Source: Streptomyces rishiriensis
Lineage (GTDB): Bacteria; Actinomycetota; Actinomycetes; Streptomycetales; Streptomycetaceae
Assembly (NCBI RefSeq): GCF_030815485.1
Contig: NZ_JAUSWV010000002.1
Span: forward strand, 7,130,001-7,194,000
Direction of reading: 5' to 3'
DNA: 64,000 nt
Within the stretch, counting starts at the first letter, position 1. Each line of letters begins with the position of its first letter. Shown piece by piece: positions 34,775 through 42,987 of this stretch. Position numbers and translations under genes: made by a program. The notes under the pieces were generated by a model. It worked only from the letters and a program-made list of their open reading frames with translations, was not told the origin of the DNA and did no database searches.

Positions 34775-34815
34775 GCCGAAGGCCGGACCCTGATCCCCCG
34801 GGTTCGGCCTTCGGC
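34775..34815 (+). terminator. Terminator after M23 peptidase gene
   Basis: GCCGAAGGCCGGACCC (34775-34790) and GGGTTCGGCCTTCGGC (34800-34815) form a 16-bp stem with one G-U pair and a 9-nt loop, 37 nt after the stop codon. Confidence 0.85.
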
Positions 34816-34853
34816 ATGCCCGGGGAGGGGCGGGGCGATGTTGGAGTTTGCGC

Positions 34854-34877
34854 GTTCATGATCGTTCTATTGCGTTC
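34854..34877 (+). promoter_or_regulatory. Three GTTC repeats with exact 10-bp phasing
   Basis: GTTC occurs at 34854, 34864 and 34874, one helical turn apart, about 100 bp upstream of the rhamnogalacturonan lyase start. Phased direct repeats of this kind are typical of DeoR-family sugar regulators. Confidence 0.4.
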
Positions 34878-34945
34878 GTGTGGCATCCCTTCGTGTTCCG
34901 TCGACAGGCGGGACAGAGTGGGGCCACAGTGATCTCCGTCAGTGA

Positions 34946-34957
34946 GCAAGCGCTTTC
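34946..34957 (+). promoter_or_regulatory. LacI-type CG-centred operator candidate
   Basis: GCAAGCGCTTTC contains the 8-bp palindrome AAGCGCTT (34948-34955), the core of LacI-family operators, 20 bp before the preferred GTG start of the lyase gene. Confidence 0.4.
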
Positions 34958-34977
34958 TACAGCTCTTCGGAGGTCCT

Positions 34978-36873
34978 GTGTCCGGCGTCGACCGACGCAT
35001 CGTCATCAAGGGCGCCGCGGCCGCGGCCGCCGTCACCGCCGTCACCCTGCTGGCCGGGCTCGTCTCCGCGCCCGCCGGGCACGCCACCGGCATCCCGCGC
35101 CGGATCGTCGAGAACCTCGACCGCGGCCTGGTCGCCACTCCCTCCGGCGGAGGGACCTTCCTCAGCTGGCGGCTGCTCGGCACGGAATACGCCCGGCACG
35201 GCGACGCCCTCGCCTTCAACGTCTACAAGAACGGACGCCGGCTCAACCGGGATCCGATACGCAAGTCGACGACCTATCAGGACGACAGCCCGGGGACGGG
35301 GACGTACACCGTCCGCGCCGTCGTCGACGGGCGGGTGCAGAAACCGAGTCCGGCGGCTCTGCGCTTCACCGACGGCTACGCCGAGATCCCGCTGGCCGGC
35401 GCCGACGGCTACACCGTGCAGCACGCCTGGCCGGGTGACCTCGACGGCGACGGACGCTACGAGCTCGTCGTCAGCCGACTGTCCGGAACTCGTGACAGGC
35501 CCGACCTGCTGGAGGCCTACACGCTCACCGGTGAGCGCCTGTGGCGGGTCGATCTGGGCCCCGGCTCGTACACCCAGGTCGGCGGGAACGGCGCCAACGA
35601 CCCCGCGCCCGCCGCGATCAGCGGTTCCACCGCGATCGGCGGCTACCGCAACGACGACAACGTCACCGTCTACGACCTCGACGCCGACGGCCGCGCCGAG
35701 GTGCTGGCGCACACCGCCGCCGGGACCACCTTCGCCGACGGCTCACAGGTCACCGCCGCCTCGCCCGCGAACCAGTTCGTTTCGGTGATCGACGGAGCGA
35801 CCGGCGCCGAGCGGACCCGGCAGCCCGTCCCCGACGACTTCGTGGCCGACGGCCCCTCCGGCGGCCACTTCGGCATCGCCTACCTCGACGGCGAACACCC
35901 CAGTCTGGTCACCAAGCTGGTCACCCGGGTCGGAGCCAAGCGCGGCTCGTTCCGCGTCCTGTTCCAGACCTGGGACTTCGACGGCACGGATCTCAGCCGC
36001 CGTTGGAAGTACGTCGTGGACCCGGCGACCGGCGCGACCAGCTTCCACCAGATCCGCACCGTCGACGTCGACGGGGACGGCAGGGACGAGATCGCCGACG
36101 GCAACTACGTCGTGAACGGCGACGGCACGCTGCGCTACGTCGTCGACGGCGCCATCCACGGCGACCGCTTCGACATCGCCGACCTCGACCCCGACCGGCC
36201 CGGCCTGGAGGGCTTCGCCATCCAGCAGTCCGAGCTGGGCATCGTCTCCGCCTTCCCCTGGTACTACTACGACGCCGACACCGGCGAGCGGCTGGTGACC
36301 GGCTCGCACCCGACGAGCCCGGTGAGCGACGCGGACCTCGACACCGGTCGCGGGAACGCCGCGGACATCGACCCCGGCCACCGCGGCTACGAGTACTGGA
36401 CGTCCACCGCCGACGTGACCCGGCCCGGCGCGGGCGTCTTCAACGTCCAGGACGGCAAGATCTCCACCACCACCCCCAGCGTCAACTTCCGCATCTGGTG
36501 GGACGGCGACAAGGCGTCGGAGCTTCTCGACTTCACCCGCGTCGAGAAGTGGGACCCGGCGACCGAGAGCAGCGCGACCGTCTTCGACCCGGCCGGCGTC
36601 GTCTCCGGGGCCCGCAACGCCACCCCGTTCTACGGCGACCTCGTCGGCGACTGGCGTGAGGAGATCCTCGCCGAGACCGCCGACCACACCGCCCTGCGCC
36701 TCTACACCAGCACCGTCCCGACCGACACCCGCGTCTACACGCTCGCGCAGAACCCCGCGTACCGCCTCGGCTGGACCGTCCGCGGCTACCTCCAGTCCAC
36801 CTACACCGACTACTACCTCGGCACCGAGACCCGTCGTGTCCCCGCGCCGCGCCTCACCACCCCCGCCCACTGA
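34978..36873 (+). CDS. Rhamnogalacturonan lyase, PL11, Tat-exported
   Basis: 631 residues from GTG 34978, preceded by GGAGG; an earlier GTG at 34942 adds 12 residues and would overlap the putative operator. Twin-arginine signal (DRRIVIKG, then an Ala-rich helix to about residue 36). Mature enzyme starts IPRRIVENLDRGLVAT, a PL11 hallmark, followed by GGTFLSWRLLGTEYA and repeated calcium-binding D-x-D-x-D-G loops (LDGDGRYE, LDADGRAE, VDGDGRDE) of an eight-bladed propeller. Cleaves the rhamnogalacturonan I backbone of pectin by beta-elimination. Followed after 14 bp by another secreted protein gene, probably one operon. Confidence 0.95.
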   Translation: MSGVDRRIVIKGAAAAAAVTAVTLLAGLVSAPAGHATGIPRRIVENLDRGLVATPSGGGTFLSWRLLGTEYARHGDALAFNVYKNGRRLNRDPIRKSTTYQDDSPGTGTYTVRAVVDGRVQKPSPAALRFTDGYAEIPLAGADGYTVQHAWPGDLDGDGRYELVVSRLSGTRDRPDLLEAYTLTGERLWRVDLGPGSYTQVGGNGANDPAPAAISGSTAIGGYRNDDNVTVYDLDADGRAEVLAHTAAGTTFADGSQVTAASPANQFVSVIDGATGAERTRQPVPDDFVADGPSGGHFGIAYLDGEHPSLVTKLVTRVGAKRGSFRVLFQTWDFDGTDLSRRWKYVVDPATGATSFHQIRTVDVDGDGRDEIADGNYVVNGDGTLRYVVDGAIHGDRFDIADLDPDRPGLEGFAIQQSELGIVSAFPWYYYDADTGERLVTGSHPTSPVSDADLDTGRGNAADIDPGHRGYEYWTSTADVTRPGAGVFNVQDGKISTTTPSVNFRIWWDGDKASELLDFTRVEKWDPATESSATVFDPAGVVSGARNATPFYGDLVGDWREEILAETADHTALRLYTSTVPTDTRVYTLAQNPAYRLGWTVRGYLQSTYTDYYLGTETRRVPAPRLTTPAH

Positions 36874-36887
36874 AGGAGCCGACCGAC

Positions 36888-37604
36888 ATGACGACCACCC
36901 GCAGGGCTTTCGCAACCCTCGCCGCCGGCGCCGCGCTGGCCGCCCTGGCTCCGGCGACCGCCGCGACCGCCGCGAGCGCCCGGACCCGCCACCGCCGCCC
37001 GATCGCCCACGACGACTTCCGCCACGGCCTGCGCCAGTGGGCCGTCGAACTGGAGAAGGGCGGGACGGTCACCGCCTCCCGCGGGACCCTGGAGGTCGAT
37101 GTGCCCGCCGGGGCGACGATCTGGTTCAAGCGGCCGCTCGAAGGGCCGTACGTCCTCGAGTACGTCGCGACGCCCGTCTCCGCGGGCGGGGTCAACGACC
37201 GCGTCTCCGACCTCAACAACTTCTTCAACGCCGTCGACGTCCGCTCTCCGGAGGACCTCTTCGCCACCCCGCGCGGCGGCGCCCTCGCCGAGTACGACCA
37301 CCTCAAGACGTACTACGTCGGCTACGGCGCCAACACCAACACCACGACCCGGCTGCGCCGCTACGTCGGCGAGGCGGGGGTGCGTCCGCTGATCTACGAC
37401 TACACCGAGCCGTTGCTCGTCGCCAACGAGCCGAACCATGTGCGGATCGTCTCCGACGGTTCGGTCGTCCGCTGGTGGAACAACGGGCGGCTCGTCTTCG
37501 ACCTCACCGACCCGGAGCCCTACACGGGTGGGCACTTCGCCTTCCGCACCACCTGGAGCCATTTCCGGATCAACGACTTCCGGGCGTGGTCCCTTATTCC
37601 CTGA
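36888..37604 (+). CDS. Secreted lectin-like-fold protein beside rhamnogalacturonan lyase (DUF6250-like)
   Basis: 238 residues. Twin-arginine signal TTRRAFATLAAG with cleavage near residue 30. The mature part is beta-rich: HDDFRHGLRQWAVELEKGG, VSDLNNFFNAVDVRSPEDLF, RWWNNGRLVFDLTDPEPY and GHFAFRTTWSHFRINDFRAW, the last two being the pattern of concanavalin-like carbohydrate-binding or lyase domains. I recall this as DUF6250 in polysaccharide loci (not verified). Position 14 bp after the PL11 gene suggests a role in pectin handling, either as a lyase/hydrolase or binding protein. Confidence 0.78.
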   Translation: MTTTRRAFATLAAGAALAALAPATAATAASARTRHRRPIAHDDFRHGLRQWAVELEKGGTVTASRGTLEVDVPAGATIWFKRPLEGPYVLEYVATPVSAGGVNDRVSDLNNFFNAVDVRSPEDLFATPRGGALAEYDHLKTYYVGYGANTNTTTRLRRYVGEAGVRPLIYDYTEPLLVANEPNHVRIVSDGSVVRWWNNGRLVFDLTDPEPYTGGHFAFRTTWSHFRINDFRAWSLIP

Positions 37605-37634
37605 TTGACAAACTCTTTAAGGGTGTCCTATCTC
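37605..37634 (+). promoter_or_regulatory. Promoter candidate for SGNH hydrolase gene
   Basis: TTGACA (37605-37610), 18-nt spacer, TATCTC (37629-37634). The -35 is a full match; the -10 lacks the final T. A palindrome CCTACG-ATCG-CGTAGG follows at 37653-37668, between this promoter and the gene. Confidence 0.5.
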
Positions 37635-37652
37635 ACCGCCCGTCAACCCCTT

Positions 37653-37668
37653 CCTACGATCGCGTAGG
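37653..37668 (+). promoter_or_regulatory. Dyad between promoter and SGNH hydrolase start
   Basis: CCTACG and CGTAGG, perfect 6-bp arms around ATCG, 30 bp before the GTG start. It could be an operator or leader hairpin. Confidence 0.35.
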
Positions 37669-37697
37669 TCACATTCGAAGGTGAATGATGAGCTGCT

Positions 37698-38516
37698 GTG
37701 GCAGACGATTCGAAGAGTGACAACAGATCAGTGATCGGGTCGTACGTGGCGGTGGGGGACAGCTTCACCGAGGGCGTCGGCGACCCCGGCCCCGACGGGG
37801 CGTTCGTCGGCTGGGCGGACCGCTTCGCGGTGCTCCTCGCGGACCGGCGGCCCGAGGGCGACTTCAGGTACACCAACCTCGCGGTCCGCGGGAAGCTGCT
37901 CGACCAGATCATGGAGGACCAACTCCCCAGGGCGGTGGAACTCGCCCCGGACCTGGTCTCCTTCTGTGCGGGCGGCAACGACATCCTTCGTCCCGGTACC
38001 GACCCGGACGAGGTCGCCGAGCGTTTCGAGCGTGCGATCTCGGCCCTGACCGCAGCAGCCGGCACCGTCATGGTGACGACCGGCTTCGACACCCGTGGCG
38101 TTCCCGTGCTCAAGCATCTGCGCGGCAAGATCGCCACCTACAACGGGCACGTCCGTGCCGTGGCCGACCGCTACGGCTGTCCGGTGCTCGACCTGTGGTC
38201 CCTGAAGTCCATCCAGGACCGCAGGGCCTGGGACGGCGACCGGCTCCACCTCTCCCCGGAGGGGCACACGCGCGTGGCGCTGCGCGGGGGACAGGCCCTC
38301 GGCATCGAGGTGCCGGCCGACCCGGAGCAGCCGTGGCCGCCGCTCCCGCCGCGCGGCACCCTGGAGGTGCGGCGCGACGACGTCCACTGGGCGCGCGAGT
38401 ACCTGGTGCCGTGGATCGGACGCCGGCTGCGCGGGGAGTCCTCCGGCGACCATGTGATCGCCAAGGGCGCGTTGTCGGCGGACGACATCAGGCTGCGGAT
38501 CGCGGCCGTGGCCTGA
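37698..38516 (+). CDS. SGNH/GDSL-family hydrolase
   Basis: 272 residues from GTG 37698. Block I YVAVGDSFTEGVGDP holds the nucleophile Ser, block II Gly in NLAVRGKLL, block III GGNDILRP with the oxyanion Asn, and block V WDGDRLHLSPEGH with the Asp-x-x-His pair. No signal peptide, so a cytoplasmic esterase or acyl hydrolase; substrate unknown. The C-terminal 70 residues (REYLVPWIGRRLRG onward) are typical for Streptomyces members. Confidence 0.92.
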   Translation: MADDSKSDNRSVIGSYVAVGDSFTEGVGDPGPDGAFVGWADRFAVLLADRRPEGDFRYTNLAVRGKLLDQIMEDQLPRAVELAPDLVSFCAGGNDILRPGTDPDEVAERFERAISALTAAAGTVMVTTGFDTRGVPVLKHLRGKIATYNGHVRAVADRYGCPVLDLWSLKSIQDRRAWDGDRLHLSPEGHTRVALRGGQALGIEVPADPEQPWPPLPPRGTLEVRRDDVHWAREYLVPWIGRRLRGESSGDHVIAKGALSADDIRLRIAAVA

Positions 38517-38602
38517 ACCGCCGACCGGTGGCACGCGGCCGGCCGTGGACGAACCACGGACGGCCGCTCCACCAGTGAGGTGATCGCACGGGAGTGGTGC
38601 CC

Positions 38603-38656
38603 GGGCGGTGCCAGGTGCGGATGCTGGGATGACCGCACCCGCACCTGGCACCGCCC
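38603..38656 (+). repeat. Perfect 18-bp inverted repeat before SIMPL gene
   Basis: GGGCGGTGCCAGGTGCGG (38603-38620) and CCGCACCTGGCACCGCCC (38639-38656) pair perfectly across an 18-nt loop. An alternative inner stem GGTGCGG (38614-38620) with CCGCACC (38633-38639) is also possible. It may terminate the SGNH gene, but it ends only 24 nt before the SIMPL ATG, so it could sit in that gene's leader. Confidence 0.8.
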
Positions 38657-38680
38657 GACACCTCCAAGGACCGGCCCCCC

Positions 38681-39442
38681 ATGCCCTTTCCCCGTACGCC
38701 CGTCGCCGCGGCCCTCGTCTCCCTGCTCGCGCTGGCCGTCCCCGCACTCGCCGCGCCCACGGCGGCCGCGCTGCCCGCCCACCCCGGGGCGGTGGCCCGT
38801 CCGCTCGCACCGGACAGCCCCGCCACCCTCACGGTGACCGGCGAGGGCAGCGCGAGCGCATCGCCCGACCTCGCGGTCGTCGGCGCCGGTGTCGAGACCT
38901 CCGCCAAGACCTCGCAGTCCGCGCTGGACGCCCAGAACAAGGCGGCCGCCGCGGTGTTGGCCGCCGTCCGCGCCCAGGGCGTCGCCGACCGGGACATCAG
39001 GACGGAGAGGATCTCCCTCGACGCCGTCTACGACCACACGGGCGGCGCCGCCCGTCTGACGGGCTACCAGGCCGCGCAGTCCTTCTCCGTGAAGGTGCGT
39101 GAGGTGGCGAAGGTCGGCGCGGTGGTGCAGGCGGTCACCGACGCCGCCGGCGACGCCGCGCGGATCGGCTTCGTGGCCTTCGACGTCGCCGACCCCGCCC
39201 CGCTGCGGGCCGGTGCGCGCGAGGCCGCCCACGCCGACGCCCACGCCAAGGCCGAGCAGTACGCCCGCCTCAGCGGCCGTCGCCTGGGCCGGCTCGTCTC
39301 GCTCAGCGAGGACGCGTCCAGCTCCCCGGGCCCCGCGCCGTCGATGGCCGACACCCCCGGCGCCGGCCTCGGCGGGGTGCCCGTCGCGCCGGGCGAGATC
39401 CGTGCGACGGCGACGGTGACGGCGGTGTACGAGCTGAACTGA
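38681..39442 (+). CDS. Secreted SIMPL-domain protein
   Basis: 253 residues, ATG 38681 with AAGGA upstream. Sec signal peptide (PRTPVAAALVSLLALAVPAL, cleavage about residue 31). SIMPL domain: TLTVTGEGSASASPDLAVV, RTERISLDAVYD, LTGYQAAQSFSVKV, HAKAEQYARLSGRRLGRLVS and a C-terminal ATVTAVYELN strand. The family forms oligomeric periplasmic or extracytoplasmic proteins (BP26-like) of unclear function. A degenerate copy of its 3' end lies about 100 bp downstream. Confidence 0.9.
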   Translation: MPFPRTPVAAALVSLLALAVPALAAPTAAALPAHPGAVARPLAPDSPATLTVTGEGSASASPDLAVVGAGVETSAKTSQSALDAQNKAAAAVLAAVRAQGVADRDIRTERISLDAVYDHTGGAARLTGYQAAQSFSVKVREVAKVGAVVQAVTDAAGDAARIGFVAFDVADPAPLRAGAREAAHADAHAKAEQYARLSGRRLGRLVSLSEDASSSPGPAPSMADTPGAGLGGVPVAPGEIRATATVTAVYELN

Positions 39443-39545
39443 GTGGAACCAGCCATCGGTTGGAGCGTGCCGGTGGGTTCAGGTCGGGGGGCGGGGTGAG
39501 GCGTCCGGCGTCCGTCGGCCGCTGAAACCCGGCGCCGGTTCGGGT

Positions 39546-39640
39546 GGTGTGCCGGTGGTGCCGGGCGGGACCGTTGCGACGGCGACGGCGACGGCGACGG
39601 TGGTGCGACGGCGACGGTGACGGCGGTGTGCGCGCTGGGC
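39546..39640 (+). repeat. Degenerate duplicate of the SIMPL gene 3' end
   Basis: Translated from 39546 the DNA reads GVPVVPGGTVATATATATVV, matching the SIMPL C-terminus GVPVAPGEIRATATVTAVYE. A 27-bp stretch (39602-39628) repeats 39402-39428 exactly. The copy is scrambled by an expanded GCGACG repeat and has no matching upstream part; it is a non-functional remnant. Confidence 0.65.
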
Positions 39641-39706
39641 CGCGAGCCGTCGGCTGGAGGGGCACTGGTCGGGCCGGGTGCCGGAGCGCCTCGGTCGGGA
39701 GAACGG

Positions 39707-40327
39707 TCAGCGCTCCTGGGCGCTCAACGTTCCGGGGCTCAGCCCGAGTTCCCGGGCCAGCGCCTCGTCGACCCACTCCTGGGCCCGGGCCCGGGACACC
39801 GTGCCCGCGTAGGACGTCAGCTGTACGGCGAGTCCGTCGAGCAGGGCCGTCAGGCGCAGGGCCGTGCCGGCCGGGTCCGGGCACCGGAACTCGCCCCCGG
39901 CCACGCCCTCCGCTATCACCTCGGCGAGCGCCGCCTTCCACTCCTTGTCGAGATCGCGTGCGACCTCCCGCAGCGCGGGCTCGCGCAGCGACACCGCCCA
40001 GCCCTCGATCCACAGCCGCCAGCCCTTGGCCTGTCCCGTGGGCGCGTACCAGCGCACCGCCGACCGCAGCCGGCGCAGTGCGGTGGTGCGGCGGCCGACC
40101 AGTTTGCGCAGTCGCGCGAGGTCGCCCTCGGCCGCGTAGGCGAACGCGTCGGCGACGAGCTTCTCCTTCGTGGAGAAGTGGTAGAGCACCAGCGCGTTGC
40201 TCACACCGAGGGCCGCGGCCACGTCGGCGATCCTGACCGCCGCCACGCCCCGCGCCTCGATCTGCTCGATGGCCGCCCGCAGCAGCTCCTCGCGCCGCTC
40301 GGCCACACTCAACCGGACCCTCACCAC
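39707..40327 (-). CDS. TetR-family regulator (BetI-like)
   Basis: 206 residues. N-terminal DNA-binding domain: AERREELLRAAIEQIEARG, VRIADVAAALGVSNALVLYHF, STKEKLVADAF. The C-terminal half has the BetI-like pattern (WRLWIEGWAVSLREPALREV). Lies 58 bp downstream of the Glu/Leu-type dehydrogenase gene on the same strand and may be co-transcribed. A TetR-type dyad in front of that dehydrogenase is a candidate target. Confidence 0.9.
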   Translation of the reverse strand: MVRVRLSVAERREELLRAAIEQIEARGVAAVRIADVAAALGVSNALVLYHFSTKEKLVADAFAYAAEGDLARLRKLVGRRTTALRRLRSAVRWYAPTGQAKGWRLWIEGWAVSLREPALREVARDLDKEWKAALAEVIAEGVAGGEFRCPDPAGTALRLTALLDGLAVQLTSYAGTVSRARAQEWVDEALARELGLSPGTLSAQER

Positions 40328-40385
40328 GTCGTCACCCTAGTCCGTCGGCGTCCGCGCCGCCGGACCGGTCCGTGGCGGCGGACGC

Positions 40386-41573
40386 TCACGGAGCGGGCCG
40401 GTACCGCCCGAAGCGTTCGGCGATCACCGGCAGCCGCCGCTCGGCGATCGTGTGCGCGGCGGCCCGGGGCGTCGTGCCGTCCGCCTCGGCGCGGGCCAGC
40501 ACCAGGTCCACCAGGGCGCGCAGGGAGCTGCGCGTGTACGCGAAGGCCTCTGCCGCGTCCGCGCCGATGTCGCCGAACAGCGTCCACCACCACCAGGCGT
40601 TCGTCCCGGAGTTGACGACGACGTCCGGCAGCACGCTCACCCCGCGCGCGTGCAGCAGCTTCTCCGCCTCCGGCAGGACGGGCATGTTGGCCGCCTCGAC
40701 GATCCACCGGGCGCCGATCCGCTCCTGCTCCTCGATCCCGATGGCGTACGACACGGCGGCCGGCACCAGCACCTCCGCCTCCACCGACAGCCAGGCGTCG
40801 TCCGGCAGCTCGAGATCTCCGGGGCGCAGCGCGGCGCGGTCCACGGTGCCGTGCGCGTCCCGCGCGGCGAGCAGCGCCTCCACGTCGAGACCGGCCGGGT
40901 GGGCGATCGTGCCCTTGGCGTCGGCGACGGCCACGACCGCCAGCCCCGCGCGGGTGAGGAAGCGCGCGGTGGCCCCGCCCATGGTGCCGAACCCCTGAAG
41001 GGCGACCCGCGTCCCCGTGTACGCCACCTCGGCCCGGTCCAGGGCGGTCAGCACGGACTCGGCGACCCCGCAGCCGCCGACCAGCTCGTCCAGGCCGATG
41101 CCGTCCACCTCGACGGCGAAGGCGGCGGCGAGCCGTTCGCGGGCGGCGGACTCGTCCTCCAGCAGCGGGTAGACCGCCTGCACGGACGACACCAGTCCCG
41201 CCTCGGCGGCCGCCCGGTCCACCAGGTCCTGGGTCAGCCCGAGATCCTCGCCCATGGTCCAGCAGCTCTCCACGTACGGCCGCACCGCCCGCAGGTAGCG
41301 CACCAGCAGTCCGTACGCCTCCGGGTCCCGGGGATCGCAGTCGATGCCGCCCTTGGCTCCGCCCAGGGGGACGTAGCGGGCCTCGGGGTCGTAGTGCAGC
41401 GCCTCCTTGAGGCTCATGCCGCGGGCGAGCCCGGTCACCTCCTCCAGGGTGCAGCCCGCCCGCATCCGCAGACCGCCGCTGCACACACCGCGCACGAGCC
41501 GGTCGACGACCAGGTGTCCCTGGCGCCCGGTGACGTGGTCGGTCCAGGTGAGCGAAAGGAAGGGGGCGGTCAT
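40386..41573 (-). CDS. Glu/Leu/Phe/Val dehydrogenase family protein
   Basis: 395 residues from ATG 41573, 5 nt after GAGGAG. Oxidative deamination of an amino acid with NAD(P): substrate/catalytic Lys segment YVPLGGAKGGIDCDP, TGEDLG-like WTMGEDLGLTQD, Rossmann motif ALQGFGTMGGATARFL, and EAANMPVLPEAE. The length (under 400) and GGAKGGI form fit the leucine/valine group or short glutamate dehydrogenases; substrate not determined. Runs divergently from the MBL-fold hydrolase gene; TetR follows. Confidence 0.9.
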   Translation of the reverse strand: MTAPFLSLTWTDHVTGRQGHLVVDRLVRGVCSGGLRMRAGCTLEEVTGLARGMSLKEALHYDPEARYVPLGGAKGGIDCDPRDPEAYGLLVRYLRAVRPYVESCWTMGEDLGLTQDLVDRAAAEAGLVSSVQAVYPLLEDESAARERLAAAFAVEVDGIGLDELVGGCGVAESVLTALDRAEVAYTGTRVALQGFGTMGGATARFLTRAGLAVVAVADAKGTIAHPAGLDVEALLAARDAHGTVDRAALRPGDLELPDDAWLSVEAEVLVPAAVSYAIGIEEQERIGARWIVEAANMPVLPEAEKLLHARGVSVLPDVVVNSGTNAWWWWTLFGDIGADAAEAFAYTRSSLRALVDLVLARAEADGTTPRAAAHTIAERRLPVIAERFGRYRPAP

Positions 41574-41617
41574 ACGGACTCCTCGACCGGCGGGCACGGA
41601 TGGCCGCGAACGACTGC

Positions 41618-41637
41618 TACTGAACAGCGGGTCAGTA
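41618..41637. promoter_or_regulatory. TetR-type operator candidate between dehydrogenase and MBL-fold genes
   Basis: TACTGAACAGCGGGTCAGTA is a 20-bp dyad with 8-bp arms (one mismatch) around AGCG. It lies 45 bp before the dehydrogenase ATG in the 184-bp divergent region. Size and TGAAC/GGTCA half-sites fit TetR-family operators. Confidence 0.55.
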
Positions 41638-41757
41638 TCGAAAGGGTGCGGGCACCCTGTCAAAGCGGGCGCGCGGCCGATGTGACCGGGGCGACCCCGG
41701 CGTTGTCGGAGCGGACGACCATAATGGAATGCCTCAGCGACTCCACCTGGAGGTACC

Positions 41758-42987
41758 GTGTCCGGTTTCCGTTCCCTGAGCTCCGGGCTCCGCGCTCTAC
41801 AGCCCGCGGCCTTCGGCGCGGATCCGAGCGGCGAGCGCCTGGCGCGCATCCGCAGATCGCCGCACTTCAAGGACGGGGTGTTCCAGAACCCCGGCGGCAC
41901 GGCGCGGACCCGCCCCTCGGGCTCCACGCTCGACTTCGCCAAGGTCTTCTTCGACAAGGAGCAGCGCCCCCGCCGCGCGCCCGCGGGCACCGTACCGGTG
42001 CACCCCACCACCCTCGCCGACCTCGCCGAGCCGCCGACGACCGGGCTGCGGCTGACCTGGATGGGCCACTCCAGCGTGCTCGCGGAGATCGACGGGCAGC
42101 GCGTCCTGTTCGATCCCGTGTGGGGCGAGCGCTGCTCCCCCATCCCCTTCGCCGGACCCAAGCGGCTGCACCCGGTCCCGCTGCCGCTGGCCGCGCTGGG
42201 CCCGGTCGACGTCGTCGTCATCTCCCACGACCACTACGACCACCTGGACCTGCCCACGATCAGGGCGCTCGCGGACACGGACACCCTGTTCGCCGTGCCG
42301 CTCGGCGTCGGCGCCCACCTCGAGCACTGGGGTGTGTCCGCGGACCGGCTGCGCGAGCTGGACTGGCACGAGGCGACCAAGGTCGGCGGGCTCACCCTGA
42401 CCGCCACCCCGGCCCGGCACTTCTGCGGCCGCGGTCTGCGCAACACGCAGCACACGCTGTGGGCCTCCTGGGTGGTCGCCGGCGAGGAGCACCGGATCTA
42501 CCACAGCGGAGACACCGGCTACTTCGAGGGATTCAAGGACATCGGCGCGGATCACGGCCCGTTCGACGCGACCATGATCCAGATCGGGGCGTACTCGGAC
42601 TTCTGGCCCGACATCCACATGACACCCGAGGAGGGCATGCGGGCCCACCTGGACCTCCAGGGCGGTCCCGGCGGAGTGATGCTGCCGATCCACTGGGGCA
42701 CCTTCAACCTCGCCACCCACGCGTGGACCGACCCGGGGGAGGGCACCCTGGCCGCCGCGCGGGCCGCCGGGGCGCGGGCCGCCCTGCCCCGCCCCGGCGA
42801 GCCCTTCGAGCCCGCCGCCGAGACCGTCCCGGGCGAGCCGTGGTGGCGGGAGGTGGCACTCGCTCCGGCCGCCGGATGGCAGCCCCTGATCGCCACGGTA
42901 ACCAAGGCCAAAGCCGATACCGACAGTGACGAAAGTCAGGGTGTCATCGAGGGTGGCGATGCGCCGGAGGCGGTTCCGGCGGGCTGA
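41758..42987 (+). CDS. Metallo-beta-lactamase-fold hydrolase (NAPE-PLD-like)
   Basis: 409 residues from GTG 41758, three bases after GGAGGTACC. N-terminal SPHFKDGVFQNP is typical of the N-acylphosphatidylethanolamine phospholipase D-like group. Metal ligands: WMGHSS, SHDHYDHLD (H-x-H-x-D-H), ARHFCGRG, YHSGDTGYF and PIHWGTF. Probably a phosphodiesterase acting on lipid or other phosphodiesters in the cytoplasm. No signal peptide. Followed by a 20-bp perfect terminator hairpin. Confidence 0.92.
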   Translation: MSGFRSLSSGLRALQPAAFGADPSGERLARIRRSPHFKDGVFQNPGGTARTRPSGSTLDFAKVFFDKEQRPRRAPAGTVPVHPTTLADLAEPPTTGLRLTWMGHSSVLAEIDGQRVLFDPVWGERCSPIPFAGPKRLHPVPLPLAALGPVDVVVISHDHYDHLDLPTIRALADTDTLFAVPLGVGAHLEHWGVSADRLRELDWHEATKVGGLTLTATPARHFCGRGLRNTQHTLWASWVVAGEEHRIYHSGDTGYFEGFKDIGADHGPFDATMIQIGAYSDFWPDIHMTPEEGMRAHLDLQGGPGGVMLPIHWGTFNLATHAWTDPGEGTLAAARAAGARAALPRPGEPFEPAAETVPGEPWWREVALAPAAGWQPLIATVTKAKADTDSDESQGVIEGGDAPEAVPAG

